A program made the position numbers and the translations under genes. From an uncultured Bacteroidales bacterium (GTDB lineage Bacteria > Bacteroidota > Bacteroidia > Bacteroidales > Muribaculaceae): a stretch of DNA of 44,925 nt. The notes below the pieces were generated by a model, which searched no databases, was not told where the DNA came from, and saw nothing but the letters and a program-made list of their open reading frames with translations. Positions 30,024-37,078 of this stretch are shown here, one piece after another (the first letter of the stretch is position 1; each line of letters starts with the position of its first letter). Where the stretch lies: positions 1-44,925 of the forward strand of contig UQVH01000022.1 in NCBI GenBank assembly GCA_900544535.1, given 5' to 3'.

Positions 30024-31067
30024 TTAGCCGCGGAGGTGTCGGCTGAGGTCTGACAGCAATTTGATCACTTGCGGGAACCTGACATGGGTCCATATCTTGA
30101 AACGCAGTTTCAGCGGCTGGGCTTTGTAGGAGGGATTTGAACGGTAGTCGGGCAGATAGCGGCTGATTGTTTTGCGGATATAGTTATGGCGGAGACGCGG
30201 CACACGGTCGAACCGGTAGATACAGCCGAATATGCTGTGGACGAAATATTGGTTGATGAAAATGAAATCGAACTCATCCTTATATCGCGCGTAGAGTCCG
30301 AGACGTTTCAGATGACCCATCAGGGTAACAGCTGATGTTAGGCGGTCGAAGAAGAGATAGTTGTTTGTCGAACGAGTGACCGAGGCATTATCGAATCGGT
30401 ATAGATAAAGCGCTTGGTTGATTTTCACTGGATTTTTGGCTGACAGCTGAATGGCGGGAGCCACGGCATTGTCTTCGTAGAAAACTTTTTCGGGGAAAAA
30501 CAGATTGTTGCCGGTGATGAGCGTCTTACGGTACATTGCCGACCAGACGGGAGTGGACCGTTGCATCACTCTGCGCCGCAATTCTTCCCCTCGCAGACCT
30601 GCGGCATCATCTCCGAGCTGACAGATACGCTCGCTGAGGTTTGCCGGCGATGACGTAAAACGGGCATAGTCGAAAATGACCATATCGGCATTTTCTTTCT
30701 TTGCTGTTTTCAGACAAGTTTCCACCGCATCTTCGCGCAGAGCGTCGTCGGCATCGACAAACATCACATATTCTCCACGGGCCTCACGCAGAGCGCGGTT
30801 ACGTCCGCCTCCCTGCTTGACATTGACCGGAGAGTCGATGACGCGCATGCGACCGCCTGTTCCGGTCATGGCAAAATCTTTGTCGGCCAAATCTTTGAGC
30901 ATCGCAAGGCTCCCGTCGGTCGATGCGTCATTGAAACAGATAAGTTCAAAATCACTTTCTGTCTGTCTGAGAATCGAGCCGACAGAGTCATTGAGAAACT
31001 TTTCAGCATTGTAGACAGGCATAATGATGCTGACTGAGGGGCGCGTTGAAGAAGATGTAGATACCAT
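30024..31067 (-). CDS. Family 2 glycosyltransferase
   Basis: The 347-residue protein has a GT-A fold start: VSIIMPVYNAEKFLNDSVGSI at about 12-32, ICFNDASTDGS near 43-53, and the metal-binding DAD at 105-107 in YVMFVDADDALRED. The C-terminal third has no predicted span and is rich in Arg and Tyr. Such enzymes transfer a sugar from a nucleotide donor to a lipid-linked or surface glycan; donor and acceptor cannot be told. No polysaccharide cluster surrounds it, so it is an orphan. The promoter lies in a palindrome at 31106-31124. Confidence 0.92.
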   Translation of the reverse strand: MVSTSSSTRPSVSIIMPVYNAEKFLNDSVGSILRQTESDFELICFNDASTDGSLAMLKDLADKDFAMTGTGGRMRVIDSPVNVKQGGGRNRALREARGEYVMFVDADDALREDAVETCLKTAKKENADMVIFDYARFTSSPANLSERICQLGDDAAGLRGEELRRRVMQRSTPVWSAMYRKTLITGNNLFFPEKVFYEDNAVAPAIQLSAKNPVKINQALYLYRFDNASVTRSTNNYLFFDRLTSAVTLMGHLKRLGLYARYKDEFDFIFINQYFVHSIFGCIYRFDRVPRLRHNYIRKTISRYLPDYRSNPSYKAQPLKLRFKIWTHVRFPQVIKLLSDLSRHLRG

Positions 31068-31105
31068 TAGTTTGCAGAATTATGAAACAGGATAATGCTT
31101 TAGAA

Positions 31106-31124
31106 CAAAAATAGTCTATTTTTG
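31106..31124. promoter_or_regulatory. Palindrome that carries a -7 element on each strand
   Basis: CAAAAATA at 31106-31113 and TATTTTTG at 31117-31124 flank GTC. TATTTTTG fits TAnnTTTG on the plus strand (31117-31124) and equally on the minus strand (31113 to 31106). The minus copy would start transcription about 32 nt before the glycosyltransferase ATG. The plus copy points to the radical SAM gene 90 nt away. Confidence 0.5.
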
Positions 31125-31199
31125 TAAAACAATTAGATTGTGCGATGTGACTAAACTATTTTTAACATTGATGTGCATCGCTACGGCTCATTACGGTGC

Positions 31200-31207
31200 T
31201 AATTTTG
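31200..31207 (+). promoter_or_regulatory. Promoter -7 element for the radical SAM pair, near-leaderless
   Basis: TAATTTTG at 31200-31207 is a perfect TAnnTTTG and ends 7 nt before the ATG at 31215. Transcription would start within a few bases of the start codon. The -33 region lacks a clear TTTG (nearest TTG at 31168-31170), so the plus-strand element at 31117 is the alternative. Confidence 0.45.
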
Positions 31208-31214
31208 CGGTGTT

Positions 31215-32474
31215 ATGACTCAAGCGACTCTCGAAAAACTCAAAATCTTGGCTGCGGCTGCGAAATATGACGTGTCATGCTCGTCAAGCGGTACTGTGCG
31301 GCGCAACGACGGCAAGGGCGTTGGCAACACCGTGGGAGGGGTGGGGATCTGCCACAGTTTTGCCGCCGACGGCCGTTGCATCGCTCTGCTCAAAGTAATG
31401 CTCACGAACTACTGCATGTATGACTGCGCCTACTGCATCAACCGCCGCAGCAACGACATACCGCGCGCCACGCTCTCGGTTTCGGAAGTGGTCGACATAA
31501 CGATGGAGTTTTACCGCCGCAACTACATCGAAGGGCTTTTCCTGAGTTCAGGAGTGGTCCGCAATCCCGACTACACGATGGAACGCATAGCCCGCATTGC
31601 CAAAGATCTCCGCGAAGTTCACCGCTTCAACGGCTACATCCACCTCAAAAGCATACCCGGAGCTTCGCGCGAGCTTGTCAACGAGGCCGGACGTTATGCC
31701 GACCGCATGAGTGTCAACATCGAGATCCCGCGCGAGGAGTCGCTCAAATATCTCGCCCCGGAGAAAGACCATAAGAGCGTTTATGAGCCGATGGCTTTCA
31801 TCCGTCAGGGTGTGCTCCAGTGTCAGGAAGACAAGAAACACATGCGCCATGTGCCGCGCTTCGTTCCCGCCGGTCAGAGCACACAGATGATCGTCGGAGC
31901 TTCGCCCGACACTGACCGCGACATACTGCTGACCTCGTCGGCCCTCTACGGCATGCCGACAATGCGCCGCGTCTACTATTCGGGTTATGTTTCGGTCAAC
32001 AGCTATGATACGCGGCTTCCAGCCCTCAAGCAGCCGCCTCTCGTGCGCGAGAACCGACTCTATCAGGCCGACTGGCTGATGAGATTTTATCAGTTCCGTG
32101 CCGAGGAGATCGCCGACGAAAGCAATCCCAACCTCGACCTTGAGGTGGACCCGAAACTCGGCTGGGCTCTGCGTCATCCCGAAGCCTTTCCTGTCGATGT
32201 CAACCGCGCTCCTTATGAGATGATACTCCGTGTGCCCGGCATAGGTGTCAAATCGGCGGCTCTGATTGTCAACGCGCGTCGGTTCCGCCATCTCAACTCC
32301 TCGCACCTGTCGAAAATAGGGGTAGCGATGAAGAGGGCCAAATATTTCATTACCTGCGGCGAATTGGCAGCTCCCTCGATTGCCGACACGTCGCCGGAAT
32401 ATGTACGCCGACAGCTCACCGCAAGAAAAAATCGTCTCGACAACCCTCTTCAACTCTCTTTTGACTTCTCATGA
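31215..32474 (+). CDS. Putative DNA modification/repair radical SAM protein (TIGR03916 type)
   Basis: The 419-residue protein binds a [4Fe-4S] cluster through Cys67, Cys71 and Cys74 (TNYCMYDCAYCINRR). The barrel core includes GLFLSSGV and YIHLKSIPGA. A helix-hairpin-helix near 332-357 (RVPGIGVKSAALIVNARRF) implies nucleic acid binding. This architecture matches the family annotated as a DNA modification or repair radical SAM protein, found next to a DUF4130 protein. The stop overlaps the partner's start by 4 bp (ATGA), so the two are translationally coupled. The reaction is not established to my knowledge. Confidence 0.93.
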   Translation: MTQATLEKLKILAAAAKYDVSCSSSGTVRRNDGKGVGNTVGGVGICHSFAADGRCIALLKVMLTNYCMYDCAYCINRRSNDIPRATLSVSEVVDITMEFYRRNYIEGLFLSSGVVRNPDYTMERIARIAKDLREVHRFNGYIHLKSIPGASRELVNEAGRYADRMSVNIEIPREESLKYLAPEKDHKSVYEPMAFIRQGVLQCQEDKKHMRHVPRFVPAGQSTQMIVGASPDTDRDILLTSSALYGMPTMRRVYYSGYVSVNSYDTRLPALKQPPLVRENRLYQADWLMRFYQFRAEEIADESNPNLDLEVDPKLGWALRHPEAFPVDVNRAPYEMILRVPGIGVKSAALIVNARRFRHLNSSHLSKIGVAMKRAKYFITCGELAAPSIADTSPEYVRRQLTARKNRLDNPLQLSFDFS

Positions 32475-33238
32475 TCATCTATCGTTTCGACGGCAGCTTC
32501 GACGGACTTCTGACAGCCGTCTTCGATTCTTTTGTGCGCAAAGAGAGTCCCGACGCTCTGTTGGGACCTGAGGGAGATATGCCCTTGTTCTACGATCTTG
32601 TCCACGATGTGGTCAGCGATGAGGAGAAAAGCCGTCGCGTCTGGCAAAAACTCTGTAAGGTCATCACGCGCGGTGCCCGCTCGGCCCTCACAGCCGCATT
32701 TCTGACGGATAATTCCGATTTTCCGCTTCATGCTCTGCGCTTCATCAGCCGGGCCGTAACATCCGCGCGCTCGATCGAGACTGATTTTTCCGACCCGTCG
32801 GTGCTCGCTGTCCTCAAAGAGTGTCGGAGAGTGCGCGGTGAGGCCCACCGACTTTTGCAGTTCGTGCGGTTTCAGAAGGCTTCCGACGGAACATATTTTG
32901 CGATGATCGAGCCGATTTTCGATGTGCTCCCTTTCGCTGTCCGCCACTTTGCCGACCGGTTTTCTGACCAGCCGTTTATCATCTATGACCGTCTGCGCGA
33001 CTACGGCTATCACTACGACGGCTCAGAACTTCACCGCCTCACCATCGACTCCGACAGCTACCACATGCAGACCGGCCTCCTCTCCGAGGATATTATGGAT
33101 GAACACGAGCGCCTCTTTCAGGAGCTGTGGCGCACTTATGTCAAATCAACCGCCATCATGGAGCGCCTCAATCCACGCAAACAGCGTCAGGACATGCCCG
33201 TAAGATATTGGAAATATCTCACCGAAATGCAGAAATAA
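32471..33238 (+). CDS. DUF4130/TIGR03915 putative DNA repair partner protein
   Basis: This 255-residue protein starts MIIYRFDGSFDGLLTAVFDS and has LLQFVRFQKASDGTYFAMIEPIFDVLPFAVRHFADRF near 138-175 and a C-terminal part with RQDMPVRYWKYLTEMQ. These are features of the DUF4130 family, which is nearly always adjacent to the radical SAM protein. No catalytic motif is evident. By overlap and co-occurrence it probably forms a complex or a sequential reaction with the upstream enzyme. A one-mismatch promoter-like TAACTTTA follows at 33243-33250. Confidence 0.9.
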   Translation: MIIYRFDGSFDGLLTAVFDSFVRKESPDALLGPEGDMPLFYDLVHDVVSDEEKSRRVWQKLCKVITRGARSALTAAFLTDNSDFPLHALRFISRAVTSARSIETDFSDPSVLAVLKECRRVRGEAHRLLQFVRFQKASDGTYFAMIEPIFDVLPFAVRHFADRFSDQPFIIYDRLRDYGYHYDGSELHRLTIDSDSYHMQTGLLSEDIMDEHERLFQELWRTYVKSTAIMERLNPRKQRQDMPVRYWKYLTEMQK

Positions 33239-33276
33239 TCCGTAACTTTACGCAGTAAAATTATAATCGACCAAGT

Positions 33277-34188
33277 ATGAAGACAGGACTCGTTCTTGAA
33301 GGCGGAGCGATGCGCGGGTTGTTTACGGCCGGTGTCATCGACGTGATGATGGAGGAGGGGATTGATTTCGACGGTCTGATCGGAGTCTCTGCCGGATCTA
33401 ATTTCGGATGTAACTACAAGTCGCGTCAACCGGGTCGCGTCTTGCGTTATAATCTGCGCTTCGGCCGAGATCCGCGCTATATGGGGTTACGCTCATTGCT
33501 TACGACAGGCAATCTTGTCGGTGCTGAGTTCGCTTACCATACTCTGCCGCTCGAACTTGATCTTTTCGACTGCGCGACATTCGAGAGCGATCCGATGGAA
33601 TTTTATCTTGTCGCCACAGACGTTGCGACCGCCGAACCGGTCTACTATCGGATGGATCGAGTAGACTATGATTCTCTCGAATGGCTCCGTGCCTCGGCCT
33701 CGATGCCTGTGGTCACCCGTCCTGTGCGTGTAGCCGACGGCCGGCGTTTGCTTGACGGTGGGATAAGCGACTCCATTCCGCTGGCCTATTTCCAAAATAT
33801 CGGCTACCGGCGCAATGTTGTGGTGCTCACGCAGCCGCGTGACTATCGTAAGAAGCCCTCGCCTGCGTGGCTTTGGAATCTCTTGCTTCCCGACTGTCCG
33901 AAAATAGCCGTGGCGATGGCCCGGCGTCATGAAATGTATAACTCGCAGCTCGATTACGTGGCCCGGCAGGTCGACGCAGGCGACACCTTTGTCATCGCTC
34001 CATCCGAGCCTTTGCCTATCGGTCGTGTCGAAATGGACCCTCGCAAAATGCAGCTTGTCTACTCCATCGGACGCCGCACCTGCCAGTCACTCCTCCCTGC
34101 GCTCCGGGAGTTCCTGCACTCAGGCAAACACGCGGTCATTGAAGATGCGTCCGCTGAGGGCGGCGAAGTGACGCACGGCGTCCTTTGA
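33277..34188 (+). CDS. Patatin-like phospholipase, YjjU-like
   Basis: The 303-residue protein has the oxyanion motif GGAMRG at 9-14, the nucleophile elbow GVSAG with Ser38, and the catalytic Asp160 in LLDGG, the Ser-Asp dyad of patatins. There is no signal peptide, so it acts in the cytoplasm or at the inner membrane on phospholipids or other acyl esters. Length and arrangement resemble YjjU. Its last 69 bases overlap the 3' end of the convergent cpsB-like gene on the other strand. A second, different patatin lies at 41265. Confidence 0.93.
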   Translation: MKTGLVLEGGAMRGLFTAGVIDVMMEEGIDFDGLIGVSAGSNFGCNYKSRQPGRVLRYNLRFGRDPRYMGLRSLLTTGNLVGAEFAYHTLPLELDLFDCATFESDPMEFYLVATDVATAEPVYYRMDRVDYDSLEWLRASASMPVVTRPVRVADGRRLLDGGISDSIPLAYFQNIGYRRNVVVLTQPRDYRKKPSPAWLWNLLLPDCPKIAVAMARRHEMYNSQLDYVARQVDAGDTFVIAPSEPLPIGRVEMDPRKMQLVYSIGRRTCQSLLPALREFLHSGKHAVIEDASAEGGEVTHGVL

Positions 34189-34869
34189 GCGCAGATAGGC
34201 GTCGATGGTGTCGGCGTGGTTGTGGTTGTGAAGATCCGTACCCAGAAAGTCTACATAGCCTTTCTCGATAAGTTTCTCAGCCGTTTTTTTCTCTTTTTTC
34301 GAATATGCACCGGCCAAAGAGAGCACATTGATCTGAAAAAGATTCCCGGCGCGGTGAAGTTCGTCGTAACGGTTGGGCCGTTCGTCGAAGTAATAGAAAA
34401 AGCGTTCGGGATGGGCAAGTATCGGACGGTAGCCTTTCAGCTTCAGGTCGAAAAGAAACTGGTCGAGCTGCCAGGGTTCCTGAATGAAGGAATTCTCCAC
34501 CAGGATATAGTTATTAGGATAGGTAGTGATGTTTCCCTCTGCGAGCTGACAGCGGAAATAGTCGTCTATGCGGTTTTCCGACGCGCGGCTCAGGTCGATA
34601 GTGTTGTTGCGTTTGCCGAGTTCCTCTTGCAGCTCGGCAAGAGCGGCGTCAAGGTTTTCAGGCTTATTTTCAAAAGTTCCCTCGGTTATATGGGGAGTCG
34701 CAATGATGCGGCTGATGCCCCACGACTGCATACGTTCCACAAGGTCTGCCGAAGTCTGTACGTCGGGCGATCCGTCGTCAACACCGGGCAGGATATGGCA
34801 ATGGATGTCGGTTGCAAACGGGAGCTTCGCAGGCTCGGCGGATTTTGAAAGAAAACTGAAAAGGCCCAT
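34120..34869 (-). CDS. PHP-type protein-tyrosine phosphatase, CpsB/YwqE family
   Basis: The 249-residue metal-dependent phosphatase has the PHP motifs: TDIHCHILPGVDDG at 20-33, ATPHITEG near 57-64, LAHPERF near 155-161, and LGTDLHN with ligands Asp and His near 209-215. Relatives dephosphorylate the tyrosine kinase that controls capsule chain length. No BY-kinase or capsule cluster is in the window, so its partner must be elsewhere. The short hydrophobic N terminus MGLFSFLSK is not a signal peptide. The gene has its own promoter at 34919-34926 and overlaps the patatin gene tail to tail by 69 bp. Confidence 0.92.
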   Translation of the reverse strand: MGLFSFLSKSAEPAKLPFATDIHCHILPGVDDGSPDVQTSADLVERMQSWGISRIIATPHITEGTFENKPENLDAALAELQEELGKRNNTIDLSRASENRIDDYFRCQLAEGNITTYPNNYILVENSFIQEPWQLDQFLFDLKLKGYRPILAHPERFFYYFDERPNRYDELHRAGNLFQINVLSLAGAYSKKEKKTAEKLIEKGYVDFLGTDLHNHNHADTIDAYLRSKDAVRHFAALSGRIFNDRVFA

Positions 34870-34918
34870 AGGTCAATCTTTGTCTTTGTACTCGGTAACT
34901 ATACACTGTTTGGACCTG

Positions 34919-34926
34919 CAAAGGTA
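34919..34926 (-). promoter_or_regulatory. Promoter -7 element for the CpsB-like gene
   Basis: CAAAGGTA on the plus strand reads TACCTTTG on the minus strand, a perfect TAnnTTTG. The leader would be about 45 nt. The -33 position has no exact TTTG. Confidence 0.6.
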
Positions 34927-34981
34927 AGAATATGGCGCGAAAAATACTTGCTCCAATGAGTTAATTTGTTCTAAGAGCCAA

Positions 34982-35770
34982 TCAGTCTGCAGGCGTCAGG
35001 TAGTCGGTGACCATGTAGTCGACTCCTATGTCGCGGAGACGTTTGTATTCGTCATGGGTGTTGACGGTCCAGACATTAAGCTTGACTCCTGCATCGTGAT
35101 AGCGTCTGACGCAATCGGCGTCCACAAGGTCGGCTCTGATCTGCACGTCGAGATGGCGCGAGGTTGACCAGTCGAACATCTCCTGCCATTTCGCGTCGGC
35201 CTGATATTGGAGCTTCATTTCGGGATGATTGGCCATGAGATACTCAATATAATCAGGCTCGGATGTGAGGATGACGCATTTTTCGGCCAGGCCTTTCTCC
35301 TTGATCAGACTTACCAGCGGTGAGAGATGGCCGCAATCCTTAGTGTCCTTTGAAAACGTTTTGAGATGCAGCAGCGGTCTCACACCCTTGTCGGCGCAGA
35401 TGTCGAGAAACTCGGCCACCGTGCAGATCCCGTTTGATGTATATGTCGCGCTGTCACGCTCTTGTGTATAGGTCTCGCCGCGCAGATCGGCGATGGTCGA
35501 TGATGCGATTTTCAGATGGCCTCCGAGACGGTCGGTCTTGCCGTCGTGCGATGTCACGAACACGGAGTCTGCTGTGGCTCTGACATGAGCCTCCATCATG
35601 GTGAAACCGCGCCGCGCTCCTTCCAAATAGGCTTCGGACGTGTTCTCGACGGCATATCCGCACCCGCGACGACCGATTAGGACTGGATCGGCGGCATAGA
35701 CCGAAGTTGTGACTGACGCCGCAAAGAGTACTGCGGCAATGATCTTTTTGGTAGCGGAAATATTCTTCAT
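34982..35770 (-). CDS. Secreted GDPD-fold protein with altered active site
   Basis: The 262-residue precursor has a signal peptide (about 1-26, ending SVYA). The rest follows the glycerophosphodiester phosphodiesterase fold: IGRRGCGYAVENTSEAY at 32-48, the TSHDGKTDRLGG segment at 73-84, RPLLHLKTF at 131-139, and NVWTVNTHDEY near the end. Family members normally read HRG, E-x-D, HD and E-x-K. Here the first catalytic His is Arg34, the Asp ligand is His62, and the Glu ligand is His135; only Glu60 and His75 remain. It may be inactive, may bind a different metal, or may have changed substrate. It has its own consensus promoter. Confidence 0.85.
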   Translation of the reverse strand: MKNISATKKIIAAVLFAASVTTSVYAADPVLIGRRGCGYAVENTSEAYLEGARRGFTMMEAHVRATADSVFVTSHDGKTDRLGGHLKIASSTIADLRGETYTQERDSATYTSNGICTVAEFLDICADKGVRPLLHLKTFSKDTKDCGHLSPLVSLIKEKGLAEKCVILTSEPDYIEYLMANHPEMKLQYQADAKWQEMFDWSTSRHLDVQIRADLVDADCVRRYHDAGVKLNVWTVNTHDEYKRLRDIGVDYMVTDYLTPAD

Positions 35771-35834
35771 GGACAGATGAATAAACTGTGGTTAGATGAA
35801 TAGATTGGAAATGCCGGATTGTATTATCCACAGG

Positions 35835-35866
35835 CAAAATTAGCGAAATTCGACTTCAAAATCAAA
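35835..35866 (-). promoter_or_regulatory. Promoter of the GDPD-like gene
   Basis: On the minus strand TTTG (plus CAAA at 35863-35866) and TAATTTTG (plus CAAAATTA at 35835-35842) are exact consensus elements separated by 20 bp. The leader to the ATG at 35770 would be about 60 nt. Confidence 0.75.
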
Positions 35867-35922
35867 GATCGGACTATAAATCCCTCCTGATTTCGGGATG
35901 TGAACAGGCTTATATCTGCTTT

Positions 35923-37032
35923 TCAGACTCTTATGAATGGGAGCAGGATGGCGTTGGATGTGAGCCAGCGGGATTCGGGGATGACGTAGGCGCCGTCGGG
36001 CGAGACGGTGAGATCTCCTGACTTCAGAGCGCTCTCGGCGGTAGCGGTGAAAAAATCGCGGATCTTGCGTCCGAACAGTCGCTTCACTTCGTCGGGGTGG
36101 AGTCCGTGGAGAGTGCGCAGACGGGTGATCAGCAGATCGTTGAAACGGTTGTCAGGGGATTCCTCTTCGATCTCTGTTGTGTTGAGTCCTCCTGCGGCGA
36201 TATAATCTTTGAGCGACGGCGGGTTAAACGACCGGTTCATCCCGTCAAACGAATGTGCGCCGGGACCGAGGCCGATATATGGCGAATTGTCCCAATAGGC
36301 AGAATTGTGGACCGCCTCGCATCCCGGAAGAGCGAAATTCGAGATCTCGTAGTGGCGGTAGCCCGCTTCACGCATTCTGTCGCAGAGGAGGCTGTACATC
36401 GCTTCTGCCGTCTCCTCGTCAGCTTCCGTGACTTTACCGCGTTGGCGCATGATGTCGAGCCGTGTCCCCGGTTCGTAGGATAGGAGATAGGCGGAGATAT
36501 GATCCGGTTGAAAATCGATGAGCCGGTCGAGCGATTGTGTCCACGACTCTGTTGTCTGCCCCGGCAGCCCGTAGATGAGATCGCAGCTGAGATTAGAGAT
36601 TCCGCCTCTGCGGAGACAGTCGATCGCCTCGGCTGCACGTGCCGCACTATGTCGTCGCCCTACTGTCTGCAATTCAGCGTCGCAAAATGACTGCACACCC
36701 ATGCTGACGCGCCTGAAAGGTGTCTCGCCGAGGATGAATTTCACCCAGTCAGCGGTGACATTCTCAGGATTGGCTTCGATGGTTGCCTCACGCAGATTCT
36801 CGGACGGAAGAGAGTCGAGTAGACGTTTCAAAAGCCGTGGCGGCAGGGACGACGGTGTGCCTCCTCCGAAATACAGAGTATCGATCGGGTCGGTGAGATT
36901 TTCGGACCGGCTTCGCCATTCCGCTATGGCCGCGTCGACAAATGGCTCCATCCATTCGCGTTGCGGAGTGGAATAGAAATCACAGTAGGCGCATTTGGCA
37001 TGGCAGAACGGTATGTGGACGTAGAGTTTCAT
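35923..37032 (-). CDS. hemW: Radical SAM heme chaperone HemW
   Basis: The 369-residue protein begins MKLYVHIPFCHAKCAYCDFY with the cluster ligands Cys10, Cys14 and Cys17, then has YFGGGTPSSL, GVQSFCDAEL and DLIYGLPGQT, matching HemN/HemW proteins. The short N terminus without the extra HemN domain points to HemW, which binds heme and delivers it to respiratory enzymes, rather than to a coproporphyrinogen dehydrogenase. It is the third gene of a minus-strand set after holB and the AddB-like nuclease, 46 bp behind the latter. Confidence 0.93.
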   Translation of the reverse strand: MKLYVHIPFCHAKCAYCDFYSTPQREWMEPFVDAAIAEWRSRSENLTDPIDTLYFGGGTPSSLPPRLLKRLLDSLPSENLREATIEANPENVTADWVKFILGETPFRRVSMGVQSFCDAELQTVGRRHSAARAAEAIDCLRRGGISNLSCDLIYGLPGQTTESWTQSLDRLIDFQPDHISAYLLSYEPGTRLDIMRQRGKVTEADEETAEAMYSLLCDRMREAGYRHYEISNFALPGCEAVHNSAYWDNSPYIGLGPGAHSFDGMNRSFNPPSLKDYIAAGGLNTTEIEEESPDNRFNDLLITRLRTLHGLHPDEVKRLFGRKIRDFFTATAESALKSGDLTVSPDGAYVIPESRWLTSNAILLPFIRV

Positions 37033-37078
37033 CAGTGGCGGTCGGTTTATGCAGCGGTCGGTACTTAGGAAACGGATG

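Noticed and set aside
29836..30027. 63-codon frame made of the 33-nt repeats, as a gene
   Set aside because: It starts inside a terminator-like hairpin, has no support beyond the repeat period, and overlaps the convergent gene's end. Kept as a repeat, not a CDS.
31548..32453. 301-codon open frame opposite the radical SAM gene
   Set aside because: Antisense shadow of a clearly conserved protein.
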